A stretch of DNA of 60,000 bases. Source: Phoronis australis. Its lineage: Eukaryota; Phoronida; Phoronidae. The stretch lies in the NCBI GenBank assembly GCA_002633005.1, contig NMRA01000106.1, positions 479,655 through 539,654 on the forward strand, read 5' to 3'. The position numbers and the translations under genes were made by a program. Below are positions 27,401 to 44,000 of the stretch, piece by piece. Numbering within the stretch: position 1 is the first letter of the stretch; every line of letters starts with the position of its first letter. The notes below the pieces were generated by a model. The model worked only from the letters and a program-made list of their open reading frames with translations. It searched no databases and had not been told where the DNA came from.

Positions 27401-30400
27401 TATGATTTGCGCATGCTTTAATTTAGATGTAGTTCTTGTGTTTTTATCCATTTTATGTACATCTTTGTGCTTATTTTTTTAAGCATTTTTAAGTGTGTTT
27501 ACCCCTAGTGTATTGTTTTTTTTTGTTGTTGAGCTGTATTGTACAGGTCGACGAAGAATGTCCATGCTTTAAACCTTTTGGCCAAGCGCCTGTATTTTGT
27601 GTATTTCTAGTTTTTAAAGTAAAACATTGACGTGATACGTTTAACAATTCTACCAACAAGTTCCAACCATATTGTTTCAGTCTCGCTATGACATCGATCA
27701 AGCCCTTGTACTGTGTCAGATGAACAATTTCAAGGCTGGAATACTTTACCTCTATGAGAAGGCTAAACTGTAAGTTTTAGTAAGCAGTTTAATGAGATTG
27801 GAGGTAGCTTCATCAGCACTCACTCCACATTCTTCCCCCTTTATTCTGTAAGGTTACAACCAAATACAACAAGGTGAGAAGCAATTAGCAACATAATGCT
27901 TGTGATCTGCTGTTGAGCATGAGATTAGGGTCGATACATTAGTTCGCAGCCTGAATTATTACACTTTCCTTCAAACATTTCAATATTAATTACTGTCCAG
28001 TTGTTGCAAATTGCTATAGAATAGAGAATTGAAAATTTTCAATCTATGTTTATCATTTCCAATTCTGAAGTAAACAAGAAGCTGTTATTAATGATGCCAA
28101 ATATGAAAAGGGCTGGAGGGATGCTGTTTAAGGGAATGTCTTTCGTTGGTGGTAATATAGTACTAGATATTAATCACAACTTGTTAGCAAGTGAATGATT
28201 TTGAAAATGTAAATTTCAGGTACCAACAAATCCTGAGATACTTCATGGAGCATAATGAATATGTGCATGTCATTGACACGTGCAAAAGATTTGGGTGAGT
28301 CATTCAAGTCTCAAATTTTTCACCAAAAGTATTCCAGTTTGAACTTAAAAACTTTATTTATTTTACATTCTGTTACAAGTTCTGCTCTACACATTGCCTT
28401 TAACAAAATGAAAACAAAATAGTTTGTTCACACACCAAGCATATCTCCTTTTCTCAAGATGTATCAGTTCACAGTGAGCAAATGAGTGTGCTGCAATAGA
28501 TGCCTCCCATTTGCAATGTAGGTGCCATGTCATAAATATTCCGCAATGTACTTTTGAGATCATTTTGACCGGTTTTAGAGTAAGAATGTAATTGCAGAGA
28601 AATGTAAGTAAAAAAGTATGGAATTTTCACATTTTTGTACCGTTGTAACATGTGCAGGGGCCAAGATTCTAAGCTGTGGGTGCAGGCTCTAGCTTACTTT
28701 GCTAGACAGGAGGATGACAATAAAATGCAACTTATGGAGGTGTTGACTCACATAGACAAGAAGAACCTCCTACCACCGTTACTGGTCTTACAAACCTTAG
28801 CTCACAACTCTACGGCCACGTTAGCTGTAGTCAAGGTCAGTTTACATTCAGAATTTCCCAAACTCACAATATTGCTATTCACTTTGATAAAAACTCAAGC
28901 CTGTGATAATTTGTATGAACATCTTCGTCTTGCCAGGAAACAGAGAGTTGATGCTTTTAAAGTCTTGGCATTATCAGCCTTTATTCATATTAAAAGTTAT
29001 AAATCATGAATCTCTGTTTGGATCATTCAGTGCTATCTGCCTATTGTCTGAGTTATTGGCTGAGGTCATCTGGGTGTGAGGTTCTAGGTACTAACACTGT
29101 TTTGGTATTTTGCCATGATTGCATTGATATTTCCCATTTGTAAGGTTATGAGCAGGGCAAAAGGTTCAATTTTCTGTAAAAATTGACAACCCAAATGCCT
29201 GTACTTGTGGTAAGACCACCTCTTATGGTACTCAATTGTGCATGCTTTCATCCTGTTACAAAGACGGTGTTGATTCAATCTACAGTTTCATCCAATTTTC
29301 TTTTGAACAATAGATGCCAACTGACATAGCCACAACACATACATTTCGCCTTATTGTCTATTATATGCGGGATGTTAAATAGTTGAATTTGACCATTAAT
29401 GCCCATCACGTTTTATGGTATTTTAATACCATGAAACTTAAAAGTTCACACAACTCCAGCTCAGTTGGTTGATTCCAGCTGACTATCTGTTCATACATCA
29501 TCAACATGTTCACCGACATTGGATGTTAAGTGCCTATATTTTTGAAATGAATCTTAAGTTTGAATTATGACTACAGGATTACATAACACGTCGGCTTCAG
29601 CTGGAAAATGATCAAATAGCCGAGGACGAACGGCTGATAAAACAGTACAGCGAGGAGACGGAGAAGATGAAAGGACAGATAGAAGAGTTAAAAACAAGGT
29701 GAGGTCAAGTTCTAGATAGATTTCAATCTGAGTATCTTCTTAGCAGAAAGGTTTTTCAAACCTTTTTTAGAAGCAGTATGAAGTTAAGTTGTATAAATGT
29801 GTCTCATTTGTGACTTCGCATGTCTTATAAAGAAGGACTGGCTGATGAAGAACTAACGTTATCTAGTTGAGACATGATATACACTTTTATATTAGCCCAT
29901 AACTGTGTATAGTAACTAAATTTCAACATTCAAGGAACTTACACAGCCTATTGATATGAATGGATTACTCTGTTAGCATCAGTCTTTGTTAGTTGTGAAA
30001 TCTACCTCACAATTTGTGTCGTTCCCTACTTTAGATGAGTATGTTATTATGGTAACAATACGTCACTAAAATTGTTGCTTTTGCAGAGCTCAGAAATTCC
30101 AAGTGTCCAAATGCGCTGTGTGCAATCATCCACTAGAGTTGCCGTCTGTTCATTTCCTGTGCCAACATTCCTACCACCAACAGTAAGTGTTCATGTTTGA
30201 GGTGCAGTGAGCAAGCCTCTTGTGTGTTGTAATTATGAACTTGTTTAAGAGTAACTAGCAGCAATTTGCACCAGTGATTAAAACAAGGCCCTGACGCAGC
30301 CTTAAATAGCTTATACCGAAATCAAAAACTTCAAAATGGGCTAAATCAAGCAACTGAAACTTCCTGCTGAAACAACCAATGACTGCCATTCGGTCCATAG

Positions 30401-32682
30401 TGTTATCCTGATGATATAGTTAGGAACTCACCGCATTATAAGAATCAAAGAGCTCCATTCTAAAACACAAAATGTAGATGGCGCTGCTAGTGGCTTTAAA
30501 AAGAAATACACCAACATGAAAATAAGCATTTCTATCGAAGAAACAATGTGACCATGTTATTGCAGCTGCTTTGAGAGTTACTCAGAGATGGAGAGCGAGT
30601 GTCCAGCATGCTTGCCTGAAAACAGAAAAGTGATGGACATCATTCAAGCTCAGGAACAGAGCAAAGACTTGCATGAACAGTTCCACCATCAGCTGGAACG
30701 AGCTGAGGATGGTTTCGCAGTGGTGGCCGACTATTTTGGAAGAGGGGTCTTCAACAAGGTAAAACTGATTCTGAGGAGTCACTCTAAAGTGGCTGTTATA
30801 ACACCCGCTTTATGCAATGGTCTCATATTGTTCCTTAAGCAAATCAGGCTTGAAAAGAAAGTTGTGATCAGGCTCTACACGTTGGCTCATTATATGCAGC
30901 GAGTATGGTGTGGAGAAGTTTAGGAAAAAGTCAATGTCAGCATTATGGCGCCAAGTGGTCTAAATCAAAAATTTGGTTTTTAGGGAGGGTGTTTTGTAGC
31001 CACCGTAGCTGTGTACATTTAGGCACCAGGGGGACTTGTTTCTCCAATACAAAATGTAGCTGTAATCAGAAAATTTAAAAAAGTAAGATTCCAAATTTGG
31101 AGATTGGATCCTCTAAGTGCTCTAAATTTGATTTTCTAAAGGTTTGATTGTTTACTATTATATTAGGCTTGCCTTGTATTCTTTCAATGTCTGACAGTGT
31201 CACGATGTCATCAAGTGACAGTCTTTTTTAGGAAACAAATGTTTTTCGACATGTAGTGGAGAATTAGAAGCAGTGCCTAGCGTTTTCCAAGTTCATAAAA
31301 GTGCTTGGGTTGTGATGGTGTAGGCGCTTGTTGTCATCTACCTCATAGAGTTGTCATTAAGAAAATGCTGTTGGTGGTATTTTTTCAATTTCACTGTATT
31401 ATAGATGTTATCTGTAATGTTGAACCCTTGGAAAAATTATGTTCCCTGGAAAATTATTAACCAGAAAATGTCCTGTGTAACCATCGTATGGAGAGATTCT
31501 TCATAATTTTATCATGGAGCATGGGCAACTCTTTCAAATAAAATTATTTAATTGAGTTTTCTCTCAATGAAATTGTTGTTCAGCAAAGAATTCAATAAGC
31601 AGCTGATTTTATTTGTTTTGTTCAACTGATGTTTTGGCAACTGCTTCACTTGTGCTGAAGATTTGTTCATTACAAGAAAATTCCATCTATTGGTTTTTAA
31701 ATTAATGTAGCTCCTGTAATAATATTAATAATAATAATTTTAATAATGATAATAATGGCACAGTCGTTTTAGAATTTTGCGAAATAAAATATTCAAAGCA
31801 GAAAAGTCGACACGTTACTTACTAGGCATTCTACAGGCCCATTGTAACAGACACTGTGCTTTAATTTCACTGCTCATACTCAGCAAGCCTACCAGCCTGC
31901 TTGAGGAATTTTGCAATTGTTTTTAAAACATGTTATCTTATCTATGGTAGTTTGCATAAAAAATGCTTTGGCAAGTGAAACACCAACCAACGTGGTGTTG
32001 TGGTGTTTCATCTTCCATCTAGCATTTCGGGCGGCAGGATTCTGTTGTTTTCTTAATATGTTTCTGCAGGTTACAGTGGTATGTTATCACCTGCATATTT
32101 ACCAATTGCAATTTAGATCTGGTCAAAATCATAAACGTGGTAGTAAGACTGGGAGTAACACAACACACCACTTCTTTTGTTCTTCCACAGTCACTTCTGT
32201 TTATCCAAGATGTTTTCCATAGTGTTAAGGACTAATTATTTATTCCTAAAATGCAGGAAGCATGAGGGACAGGTAATATTGATTCACGTCCTTGAAATTC
32301 TCATTCTGAACAAAATTTGGGTAATTGATCAGCTGGCTCATTACCCCAGATGCCAATGTGTCGTGCAATACAGTACTTAAACTGTAGGCTACGAATACGG
32401 GGTACCTCTCAGTTCTTGCAGGGCCCTATATATTCATCCTCTCTGGAGAATGGATGAATGCAGTAGATGTACCAGGAGTTCAAGCGAGTGTCCTTGCCTT
32501 ATTCCTTATGTTTGGAGAACCCATAACTATACTGAAGTCGATCTTATTTAAATAGGGATAGTAGTATCGTTTGGATGCTTTGTAAACAATTGTGTATGAT
32601 TTGTTGACAGGTAACCTTGGTGACTGATCCACCCAGTAAGGGAGCACCACGGGCAACCAGCCACATGCAGCCTGGAATTTGA
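9424..32682 (+). CDS. VPS11: VPS11, core subunit of HOPS/CORVET tethering complexes
   Basis: Coding exons: 9424-9438, 10567-10641, 12067-12258, 13444-13494, 15219-15385, 16017-16164, 17540-17629, 18873-19003, 19381-19522, 20606-20685, 21223-21297, 21791-21869, 22489-22635, 23410-23601, 25183-25288, 25877-25906, 26505-26689, 27238-27288, 27681-27769, 28220-28294, 28658-28835, 29577-29698, 30087-30182, 30566-30758, 32611-32682. They total 2781 nt, 926 aa, near the ~941 aa of vertebrate VPS11, and every junction is in frame. VPS11 is the class C Vps scaffold that joins HOPS and CORVET for endosome-lysosome fusion. The N-terminal third is a beta-propeller region (VTHLFQLKQHNTL, VHENLNLMAVGFEDGS), the middle an alpha-solenoid (DHTTLLLNCYTKLKD, HEWYLKIQLEDIK). 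A short coiled coil near 770-805 precedes a C-terminal RING-H2. Exon 1 encodes only MAFLQ. The exon 13 donor (GTGCTT) is weak. The 364-N gap falls inside intron 14 and removes no coding sequence. Confidence 0.97.
9822..9897. repeat. Perfect 33-bp inverted repeat, 10-nt loop
   Basis: Positions 9822-9854 and 9865-9897 are exact reverse complements over 33 bp, separated by ACTGAATAAC. It lies in VPS11 intron 1 and would fold as a 76-nt hairpin in the pre-mRNA. A competing pairing exists: TTCAGTGG near 9809 complements CCACTGAA at 9853-9860. No target-site duplication was seen. It may be a tiny foldback element or a structured RNA; perfect pairing is atypical of a microRNA precursor. Confidence 0.9.
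12783..13075. repeat. Degenerate tandem repeats in VPS11 intron 3
   Basis: Two adjoining arrays. First, TTCAGTCCATS recurs at irregular spacing from about 12822 to 12922. Then a ~45-bp unit (TCTCTTCAAG ... GATATCTCTGYAG ... CTGGTTGCC) is repeated at 12961-13005 and 13006-13051 with a partial third unit and a more diverged unit upstream. There is no coding potential; these look like slippage-derived minisatellites. Confidence 0.65.
13649..14037. mobile_element. Foldback element with 14-bp target-site duplication
   Basis: Two arms of roughly 150 bp (about 13698-13860 and 13881-14027) are near-perfect reverse complements. The left arm carries a 19-bp extra piece near 13813-13833. The apex (13861-13880) contains GGTTCAAATCC, matching a tRNA B-box. 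The unit is flanked by identical TGTTAGGATTATTG at 13649-13662 and 14024-14037, a clear target-site duplication, plus ~35 bp of non-palindromic sequence inside the left copy. Each arm reads GACGATGGYTGGAGAAGAG then CCGAAACG, a motif I associate with 3' regions of aquatic retroelements. It is in VPS11 intron 4. Class is uncertain (retroelement-derived foldback versus SINE dimer). Confidence 0.8.
14371..14478. repeat. Tandem duplication of a 54-bp unit
   Basis: CTTGTTGATAATGTCCTCC begins two adjacent 54-bp copies (14371-14424 and 14425-14478) that differ at one base. It is in VPS11 intron 4. The length is a multiple of three but it is intronic, with no splice sites around it, so a coding role is not suggested. 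Confidence 0.9.
16369..16500. mobile_element. Truncated MITE, same family as 18291-18537
   Basis: Starts with ACCCGTTCCAAGAAAATGACTTGGC and continues through AAGACAAATCTTAA-type internal palindromes in the same order as the fuller copy at 18291. The right terminal repeat is not found, so this copy appears truncated or decayed. It lies in VPS11 intron 6. Confidence 0.55.
18291..18537. mobile_element. MITE with ~24-bp terminal inverted repeats
   Basis: The left end GGCCTGTTCCAAGTAAACTG and the complement of the right end GGCCTGTACCAAGAAACTG match over about 24 bp with one substitution and one indel. The interior (247 bp in all) is rich in TTAAG/CTTAA palindromes and noncoding. It is in VPS11 intron 7, ~340 bp upstream of exon 8. 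No unambiguous target duplication was seen. Confidence 0.7.
22680..22902. mobile_element. Foldback MITE with 11-bp target-site duplication
   Basis: ATTCAGCATGT occurs at 22680-22690 and again at 22892-22902. Between them, GGAACACCTCAGTA near the left end is matched by its complement near the right end. The inverted similarity extends about 85 bp inward (GTAGC-TCAAATTT, GAACTTCAGTCA). The ~200-bp insert is noncoding, in VPS11 intron 13, about 45 bp downstream of the exon 13 donor. Confidence 0.75.
24116..24420. repeat. Dispersed repeat with CCGT tandem start, abutting assembly gap
   Basis: Begins with a CCGTCCGTCCGT run. It then has two related segments, each with 'TTCATGAAATTTGG' preceded by a TCTCCAAAACCCTTTGACATA / TCTTCACAAGTCCTTAACGGA stretch, and related CGGATGGATTCGAC / CGGACGGATCCGAC segments. 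This two-fold internal repetition suggests a longer array that the assembly could not resolve, since Ns start directly afterwards. It lies in VPS11 intron 14. Confidence 0.65.
24421..24784. other. Assembly gap (364 N)
   Basis: Run of unresolved bases in VPS11 intron 14. VPS11 exons on both sides join in frame and match the family without missing residues, so the gap hides intron sequence only, most likely more of the adjoining repeat. Confidence 0.98.
25877..25906 (+). other. VPS11: 30-nt exon 16 of VPS11
   Basis: Acceptor GTTTTAG and donor GTAAGT enclose 30 bases that join phase 1 to phase 1 and encode PLADANSFD between KPSDQ and GSVPKIQKAF. The position corresponds to a length-variable loop of VPS11 between the solenoid blocks, where vertebrate proteins carry a longer insertion. 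Being a multiple of three, it can be skipped without frame loss. Confidence 0.85.
30087..30758 (+). other. VPS11: Exons encoding the VPS11 RING-H2 domain
   Basis: Two exons (30087-30182 and 30566-30758) encode the C3H2C3 zinc-binding set, numbered in the reconstructed protein: C816, C819, C832, H834, H837, C840, C851, C854. The intron splits the codon of H839, just before C840. All eight ligands are present, so the RING is predicted to fold; in the family it contacts VPS18 and supports complex assembly. The following PENRKVMDIIQAQEQ and DYFGRGVFNK stretches are the usual VPS11 C-terminal continuation. Confidence 0.9.
31717..31760. repeat. AAT-type microsatellite
   Basis: Imperfect (TAA)n/(AAT)n tract in the last intron of VPS11. 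Simple sequence only. Confidence 0.8.
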
Positions 32683-33624
32683 TGTACTTTATGCAAAGTC
32701 AGTCATTAATAATTAAAAATATTTTTCTTAATTTATTTAAAGCCACCTACAGCACCATCTTTTAAAAAGTTCAAAAGTTGTCTGAAATTCTGAGTGTTTG
32801 ATATGATGAGTACCATTAACTATTTACATGATTTTGTTTTAAGTTAGATTAAATTCAGTTCACAAATTGTTGTGCATCTAAATTAACTGCCATACAGTTA
32901 CTTCCTTTGTTATAGTTGGAATTTAGCGATTGTGATTGCTATAATTATCACACTGTAAATAGCTTTTGTCATTGTTTATTTATGTGGTTACTTTACAAGA
33001 GACAAAGGAGGTGTTGAAATTGCTGTATGATAAAATTCTGAAATAAGTTTATTTGCCATATAATCTATAAACGCACTCCATTGATTGCTTAGCATTATGT
33101 CTGATTAAAGTGGCCTGTTGCATTTGTTGGTTACTGATTTTCCCATTACTATTGTTTCAATAATCTATTTAGTTGGGGTTTATGTGCTATTAAAAAGAAT
33201 CTATTCTTAAATTAATAATTAATATATGCATGTCGTGTTTATAATTCCCAATTTTAATTTATAAACACGAGTTTATGCAGTTGTTTGTACCCTTGCTGCA
33301 ATATCTGAAAAAATATTCGTCAAATGCATGTTGATGTATTTAACTTTAAATTCTTTTAAAATTTGTTAGGTATTCCTTGTAATAAATTAATGAAATTAGG
33401 AACAAGCCGAATGTTACACATGTTTTATCTATTTGTATTTCACAAAGTTTGTGCTTACAGACATACTAGTCACGTGTAACGCCTCCCTTAACACAAACCT
33501 CTTGTTTTCTCTATTCCTCATTATATTTTCTCATTTTCCAAAGCTGATAGATTTTGAATGGGCAGCTAGAAAGGAGAATGCATTTTCTTGTCTTGAGATT
33601 CTCTCCGAAAATTTATACACGTGG
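32683..33624. other. Convergent intergenic region VPS11 / Schlafen-like gene
   Basis: About 940 bp separate the two stop codons, so this holds both 3' UTRs. AATAAA at 33381-33386 could serve VPS11. On the minus strand, TTTATT near 32974 and 33048 could serve the Schlafen-like gene. If these are used, the two transcripts overlap tail to tail by several hundred bases. No ORF here looks real. Confidence 0.5.
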
Positions 33625-39314
<5,690 letters not shown>

Positions 39315-39647
39315 GTATAGACTCAGACACGACCTCCTGAAAAGTGTTATGATAAAATGCATGTGATATGGACATTTTTACAAGATCGTGGGCTAAACAG
39401 TTATACTGGTCCACATTTGTCTCTGACAGTCATCTTTCGATGACGGTGAACACACAGTCCAATGAATTCGCGTTCCCGATGTGATCTAGTCATTTACTTA
39501 TTTAAAAAATAGTGCAGGCGGTCTCAGTGACATCTATTGCATCGGACGTGCGCATGCAGATGGGCCCATTGCGCCAAACACATGAAACCATTTATTATTA
39601 ATTAATATTCTCGTTTATACTTATATCGAGCTGAGGTGCAAGAAACC

Positions 39648-39758
39648 CGACTCAATCAGGGTCCGAGCAGTGGTCTCTAGCGGGGATTCGAAGCTACATG
39701 TACGACCTTGTGAACAGAAACGAACCGTTGATTCGCCCTGGCTAGCTGGCCTCCCTGA
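39648..39758 (-). mobile_element. tRNA-derived SINE-like sequence
   Basis: Read on the minus strand, the segment has a tRNA-like body. It runs from an AGCTAGCCAGGGCGAATCAACGG A-box/D-arm-like stretch, through GTTCACAAGGTCG, to CTTCGAATCCCC, a B-box-like T-arm. A tail with CGGGTTTCTTGCACCTCAG follows. The order and spacing are those of a tRNA-derived SINE head joined to a tail; the A-box is imperfect, so a functional tRNA gene is unlikely. Confidence 0.45.
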
Positions 39759-40786
39759 GTCCTCTTATTTACATGTACTTGTAAGATAAGAATGATGCCA
39801 TGAAGCAAGCTGGTAAAACGTGCGCTTCACTTCACATAATGAACTGCATTTGGCTGAAATTCAGTGTAACTGAGCCCTGCAGTTGAAGCAGGAATAAAGA
39901 AATTAGTTTACGCCTACGTTTTCTCCAATATTCAACAAAATTTAATTTAGTTAAATGTTTTTAAACAAGTAATTAGTGTCATCATTTAAAAAGCGTGATT
40001 CGATTTCTTACTCGTGCGCCGTTAACTACTGATTCGTTACGGACCGGGCCTCAGCCTTTTCACTTCATGTCATGCTGAACAGATAACAGTTATGTCGTTT
40101 AACCATTTAAAAAACAATATCTTACAGTACACTAGTTTTTAGCAATGAGCTATCTGGCAGATATGTTAAAACAGTCGCTTGGCTGACATGAACTATGGAA
40201 ATGGTGCCTTACACTGATTACCTTGTTCTCCCTGCCTTTACGAATGGACACATTTTACAGCTCGATTAAGTTTTGAGACAAAGGCGAGTGACAACGGAGA
40301 GCTATGGAGTCATCTTGCTAATTAGACTTGCCGCCCCTAACTGTGTCATAGTTTGTGAATGACTGGAATGCCAGGGTTTGCTTTTACCACCGAAAGAGCA
40401 AAGAAAAATTCCGAGTATAGTGTCCGTTTTCACTGAAACAGTAAATTTATATAAAAAGAAAAGAAATCCCTGACCATCAATTCCATTCCTCGTCGTGTCG
40501 AATCTTGCGGGCATTCAACCAGTCACGCGCAGTCATTTTTTGGGAAGTCTTTTTCCGCCATCGTGTTAAATACAGAGGGACACCTGGTGGCGGATGTTTA
40601 AGGTTAAATGTAAACACAGTGTATGCTTATTGCGTAAGAAACCGGTCACACACAGGTCACAATTAATTACGTTAGCTCTGGGATGATAACTGAAATAAAA
40701 CATGTATTTTCTAATTGTGATAAAGATGAGACTAGGCCTGGGGTATAATCCTTAATTGTACTCGAACTCGAATTAAATTTTGGCAT

Positions 40787-41086
40787 TTTCTATTTTAATT
40801 TTGTGCGAACTCAGATAAGTCGTCATTATTCTGCGCTCAAGTACATCATGTTTTATGCATATGAGTTTCTAGTCCTAGTTCGTACGTGGTGATCGCAGAT
40901 TCGAGACACAAACTCGAGATTTCGAGTAAAAACTTAAAAATTCAAATTCAGGTTCGAACGTTTTTGTCTTAGTATTCGGGTCATCAAGTGCAAACTAGGG
41001 TTAGAAAATTATTCAGGCAAGCCATTGTGATTCGAGCATAGAATAATAGACACTGAAGTTGAGCTCGCCCAAAAGTAGAATAGAAA
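40787..41086. mobile_element. MITE-like element, copy 2
   Basis: Shares ordered blocks with 5094-5354: GAGTAAAAAC, GGGTCA-CAAG-GCAAACTAGG, AGAATAATAGACACTGA and AGTAGAA-AGAAA. The terminal repeats (TTTCTATTTTAATT and AGTAGAATAGAAA) are decayed relative to copy 1. It is in the same orientation as copy 1, in intergenic DNA, and noncoding. Confidence 0.6.
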
Positions 41087-44000
41087 GTGCAAACAACATT
41101 TTCGAGCTCGTCGGCCATTTCGAGTAAAAATATTAGAACCCAGGCCAGTAGAATTAGATGAAACCTATGCTAACACTTGGGGTTTTTCCCCAACGCCTAA
41201 GGGACTCCTTAGCCAGCCTGTGGCTAACCCGTCCTGATCGATTCACAAACTAATGCTCGTTGCGTAGCCGTGATGCTGAAAAATGTATTCGCTAATTTCT
41301 CTTATAATGCCTTGACTTTTCAATTTTAAAAACAGTCAAGTTGGTCTTTTATCTTACTTGTTGTTTGATTTTTGACTTTGAAACTCGTGCGCTAAACAAG
41401 CGCGTTGGTTTATGACAGCAATTATCTCATCCAGCCCGTTTAGCCAAGCCCATGAACAGCGGCGCTATCAAGCCTTAGAAGTGCCGAGAACTTCGCTGGA
41501 TACGTAAACAAACTAGTGCACGCATTCTCGTCCACTTCGGCGTGCAAATCTTGTTAGCTTAAGATTTGCCTAATGTTAAAATATAGTCAAATACCAGCAC
41601 ACCTACATGTAGCACAAACTTAAGTAATAACAAAGTATATTAGAACAACGAGAAAAGTATTGGCCTTCTTTACTGCCACTAAATTTTTTCGCAACTCCGC
41701 CGTTTTTCAACCGAATTGCTCGAGTCATATCACGAGATATCTCTTCACCATGGTTATACCAGAGGCATAAATAATTTAGTTTATAAATAATAATCATTTT
41801 TCATACTTTACAGGGTTAAAAATACTTTTTAATACTAAAAAACAAAGCGTGTTACCAAAATGCGAAATATGATAGAACGAAATCCTCCATAAGTACTAAT
41901 TAGCTGATTGATTTACTAATTGGTCATCTAATTAAGGGTAATGCCAAATAATTTAAGGTGTAATAAAAACACAGAAGGTGAATGAACGAGAAAGGTTACA
42001 TAAATGACTTAACCAGCAGGGAAATAACTTCAATGATTCTAAAGACATTTTTACAAAAAATTGATGATAAATTGAACCTTTGCTGCATTACATTTTCGGT
42101 AAAGTTCAGGATGCAGTGACATTTACGAAAATTCTGATTAACTATTTACTCCACCTACTTATCCGATTTGCAGATAAGGGTTGAAAAGCTTTACTTCCAG
42201 ACAAAAACCAGAGCTGTGTCTATGCCATAACGCAAGAGCGAAATGTTCGCTGCAATACACAAAACCTCCAGACGTTTTTTTGATTTTTGGTTGAATGGAA
42301 AATTGCAAGGAAAATGGAACCGAGAATAATTGTCGATCGTGTATGCAGATTTCCCTTCCGCCGAGTTTAGATGCCAATACCAAAACTACAATGTCGATGT
42401 TAGCTAAATATCATCACAAGGTCCACCATTCTAGAAATTCCACCCACACTCCGCGCGATGCTGGCTACGGGCCTGCCGTTCGTGGTGATTTTGGTAACTC
42501 AACCATGAGCACCGACGCACGCCGTCTTCTCACTTTGCTGCGGGACAGTACATCAGCACAGATATGACCTTACCTTTGTACACAATTAAAACGCGCAAGC
42601 TGGTGGACATGACACTAATATCTTTTACTGAAGACACTTAAGCCTACTACTTTGCTGTATGGAGTCTAAAGGAAAATTCACTATTGACGCAAGGCACAAT
42701 AAAACTATATCAACAGAGAAAGTGGTATAGTATTTACACTCATGTTAAATCCGTTGTAATGAAAACATACAATGAATCACAAATGGAGGTTGATTATTGT
42801 GTTCTATGGACACCCAACTTCAATCAGAGATGCAAAGCTAAGCTACGCACTTCATCCGGGAATGCTTGTTATTTGCCCCAGGTTGCGTTTCCTGGGATCA
42901 CCTAACACTTAGTAAAATCCCGAAGTTGCTAAACTTCCTCAACAGATACAGCAGAGATTTCGGAAATGGCAGGTAATTATATGGTCATCGCTATTTGGCA
43001 TGACTTCTTGAAACTCAGTGCATTTGGTGTTAAAGAATTGAGAGAAATGAACTAAATGTGTAAAAATGTCTGATGCATAGTTGGCTGTCCGTGAGTGTAC
43101 GATCGGCCTCATACATGTAGTTGACAGTTGAATCTGTACAGCGCAGCGCGTGCTCCATTCCGTACACGTTCTCTATGCCGATGATCATCTCCACCCTAGG
43201 ACTACATGTATTACCTGCTTTCAGAACGAAATCTGTCGAGGAGCGAAACTAACGTCGATGCATGTTACGTGTAAGATCAGGACAACTGTGAATAACTGCG
43301 ATTTGTTTTGAGGATTTTTAGGGTGATCGGGTGGTAGAGGAAGGGAAATTTTTGTTTCCTTAATAATTGGCAAAAAATTCGCACTAAGTCCTCGCCCCAT
43401 CTAAACAAGGGTCAGTAGCCACAAATGTCAGCCAGGCAGACGTCACCATGGACGACACTGATGGGCTGATCAAGGGTAGAATTGCAGTGGCTATTCACCG
43501 ATACTGATATGAGCGGCTGCAGTCTATTTTAGTCACCGATAGAATGCTGAGCATTTAGTGAGGGCGTAGGGGAAGACCAGGATCAGAGTTGACGGAGCTA
43601 TTTTTTCGTTCATGGTCCTTAATTCATTGAGTTATGAGTAAAAGGAACGGATCTTATAACGATAATGAAGACTTACCACAAACCTACAAATGGAACCAAA
43701 ACTCACTGTATCTTAAAATATTTGTCAAGTGCCGGATTCACTGAACTCATCATGCGAAAATACCGAACACTGACGCAGTCATCGATGACCATGAATTAGT
43801 CCATGGCATCGGATCTGTATTTCGCGTTCGCTGAAGAGTGAAAACAGGTGGATCCGCAAACGCCACCCAGTCGCTCAATAACTTTTTACATTCGTGGCGT
43901 GGTGTGAGCTGGTGCGACGGGATTATACTACTCGGGGGATAAAACTAAATTGAGCTGTCTCAAACATACATGTAGAATATGAACTCAAGGTTTAAGTTTG

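Noticed and set aside
39648-39758. Functional tRNA gene
   Set aside because: A-box and acceptor stem do not pair as in a tRNA, and the sequence continues into a SINE-like tail.
42295-42567. 90-codon plus ORF with a TATGCAG acceptor-like site inside
   Set aside because: No matching neighbouring exon or family could be found; left as part of the gene-poor region.
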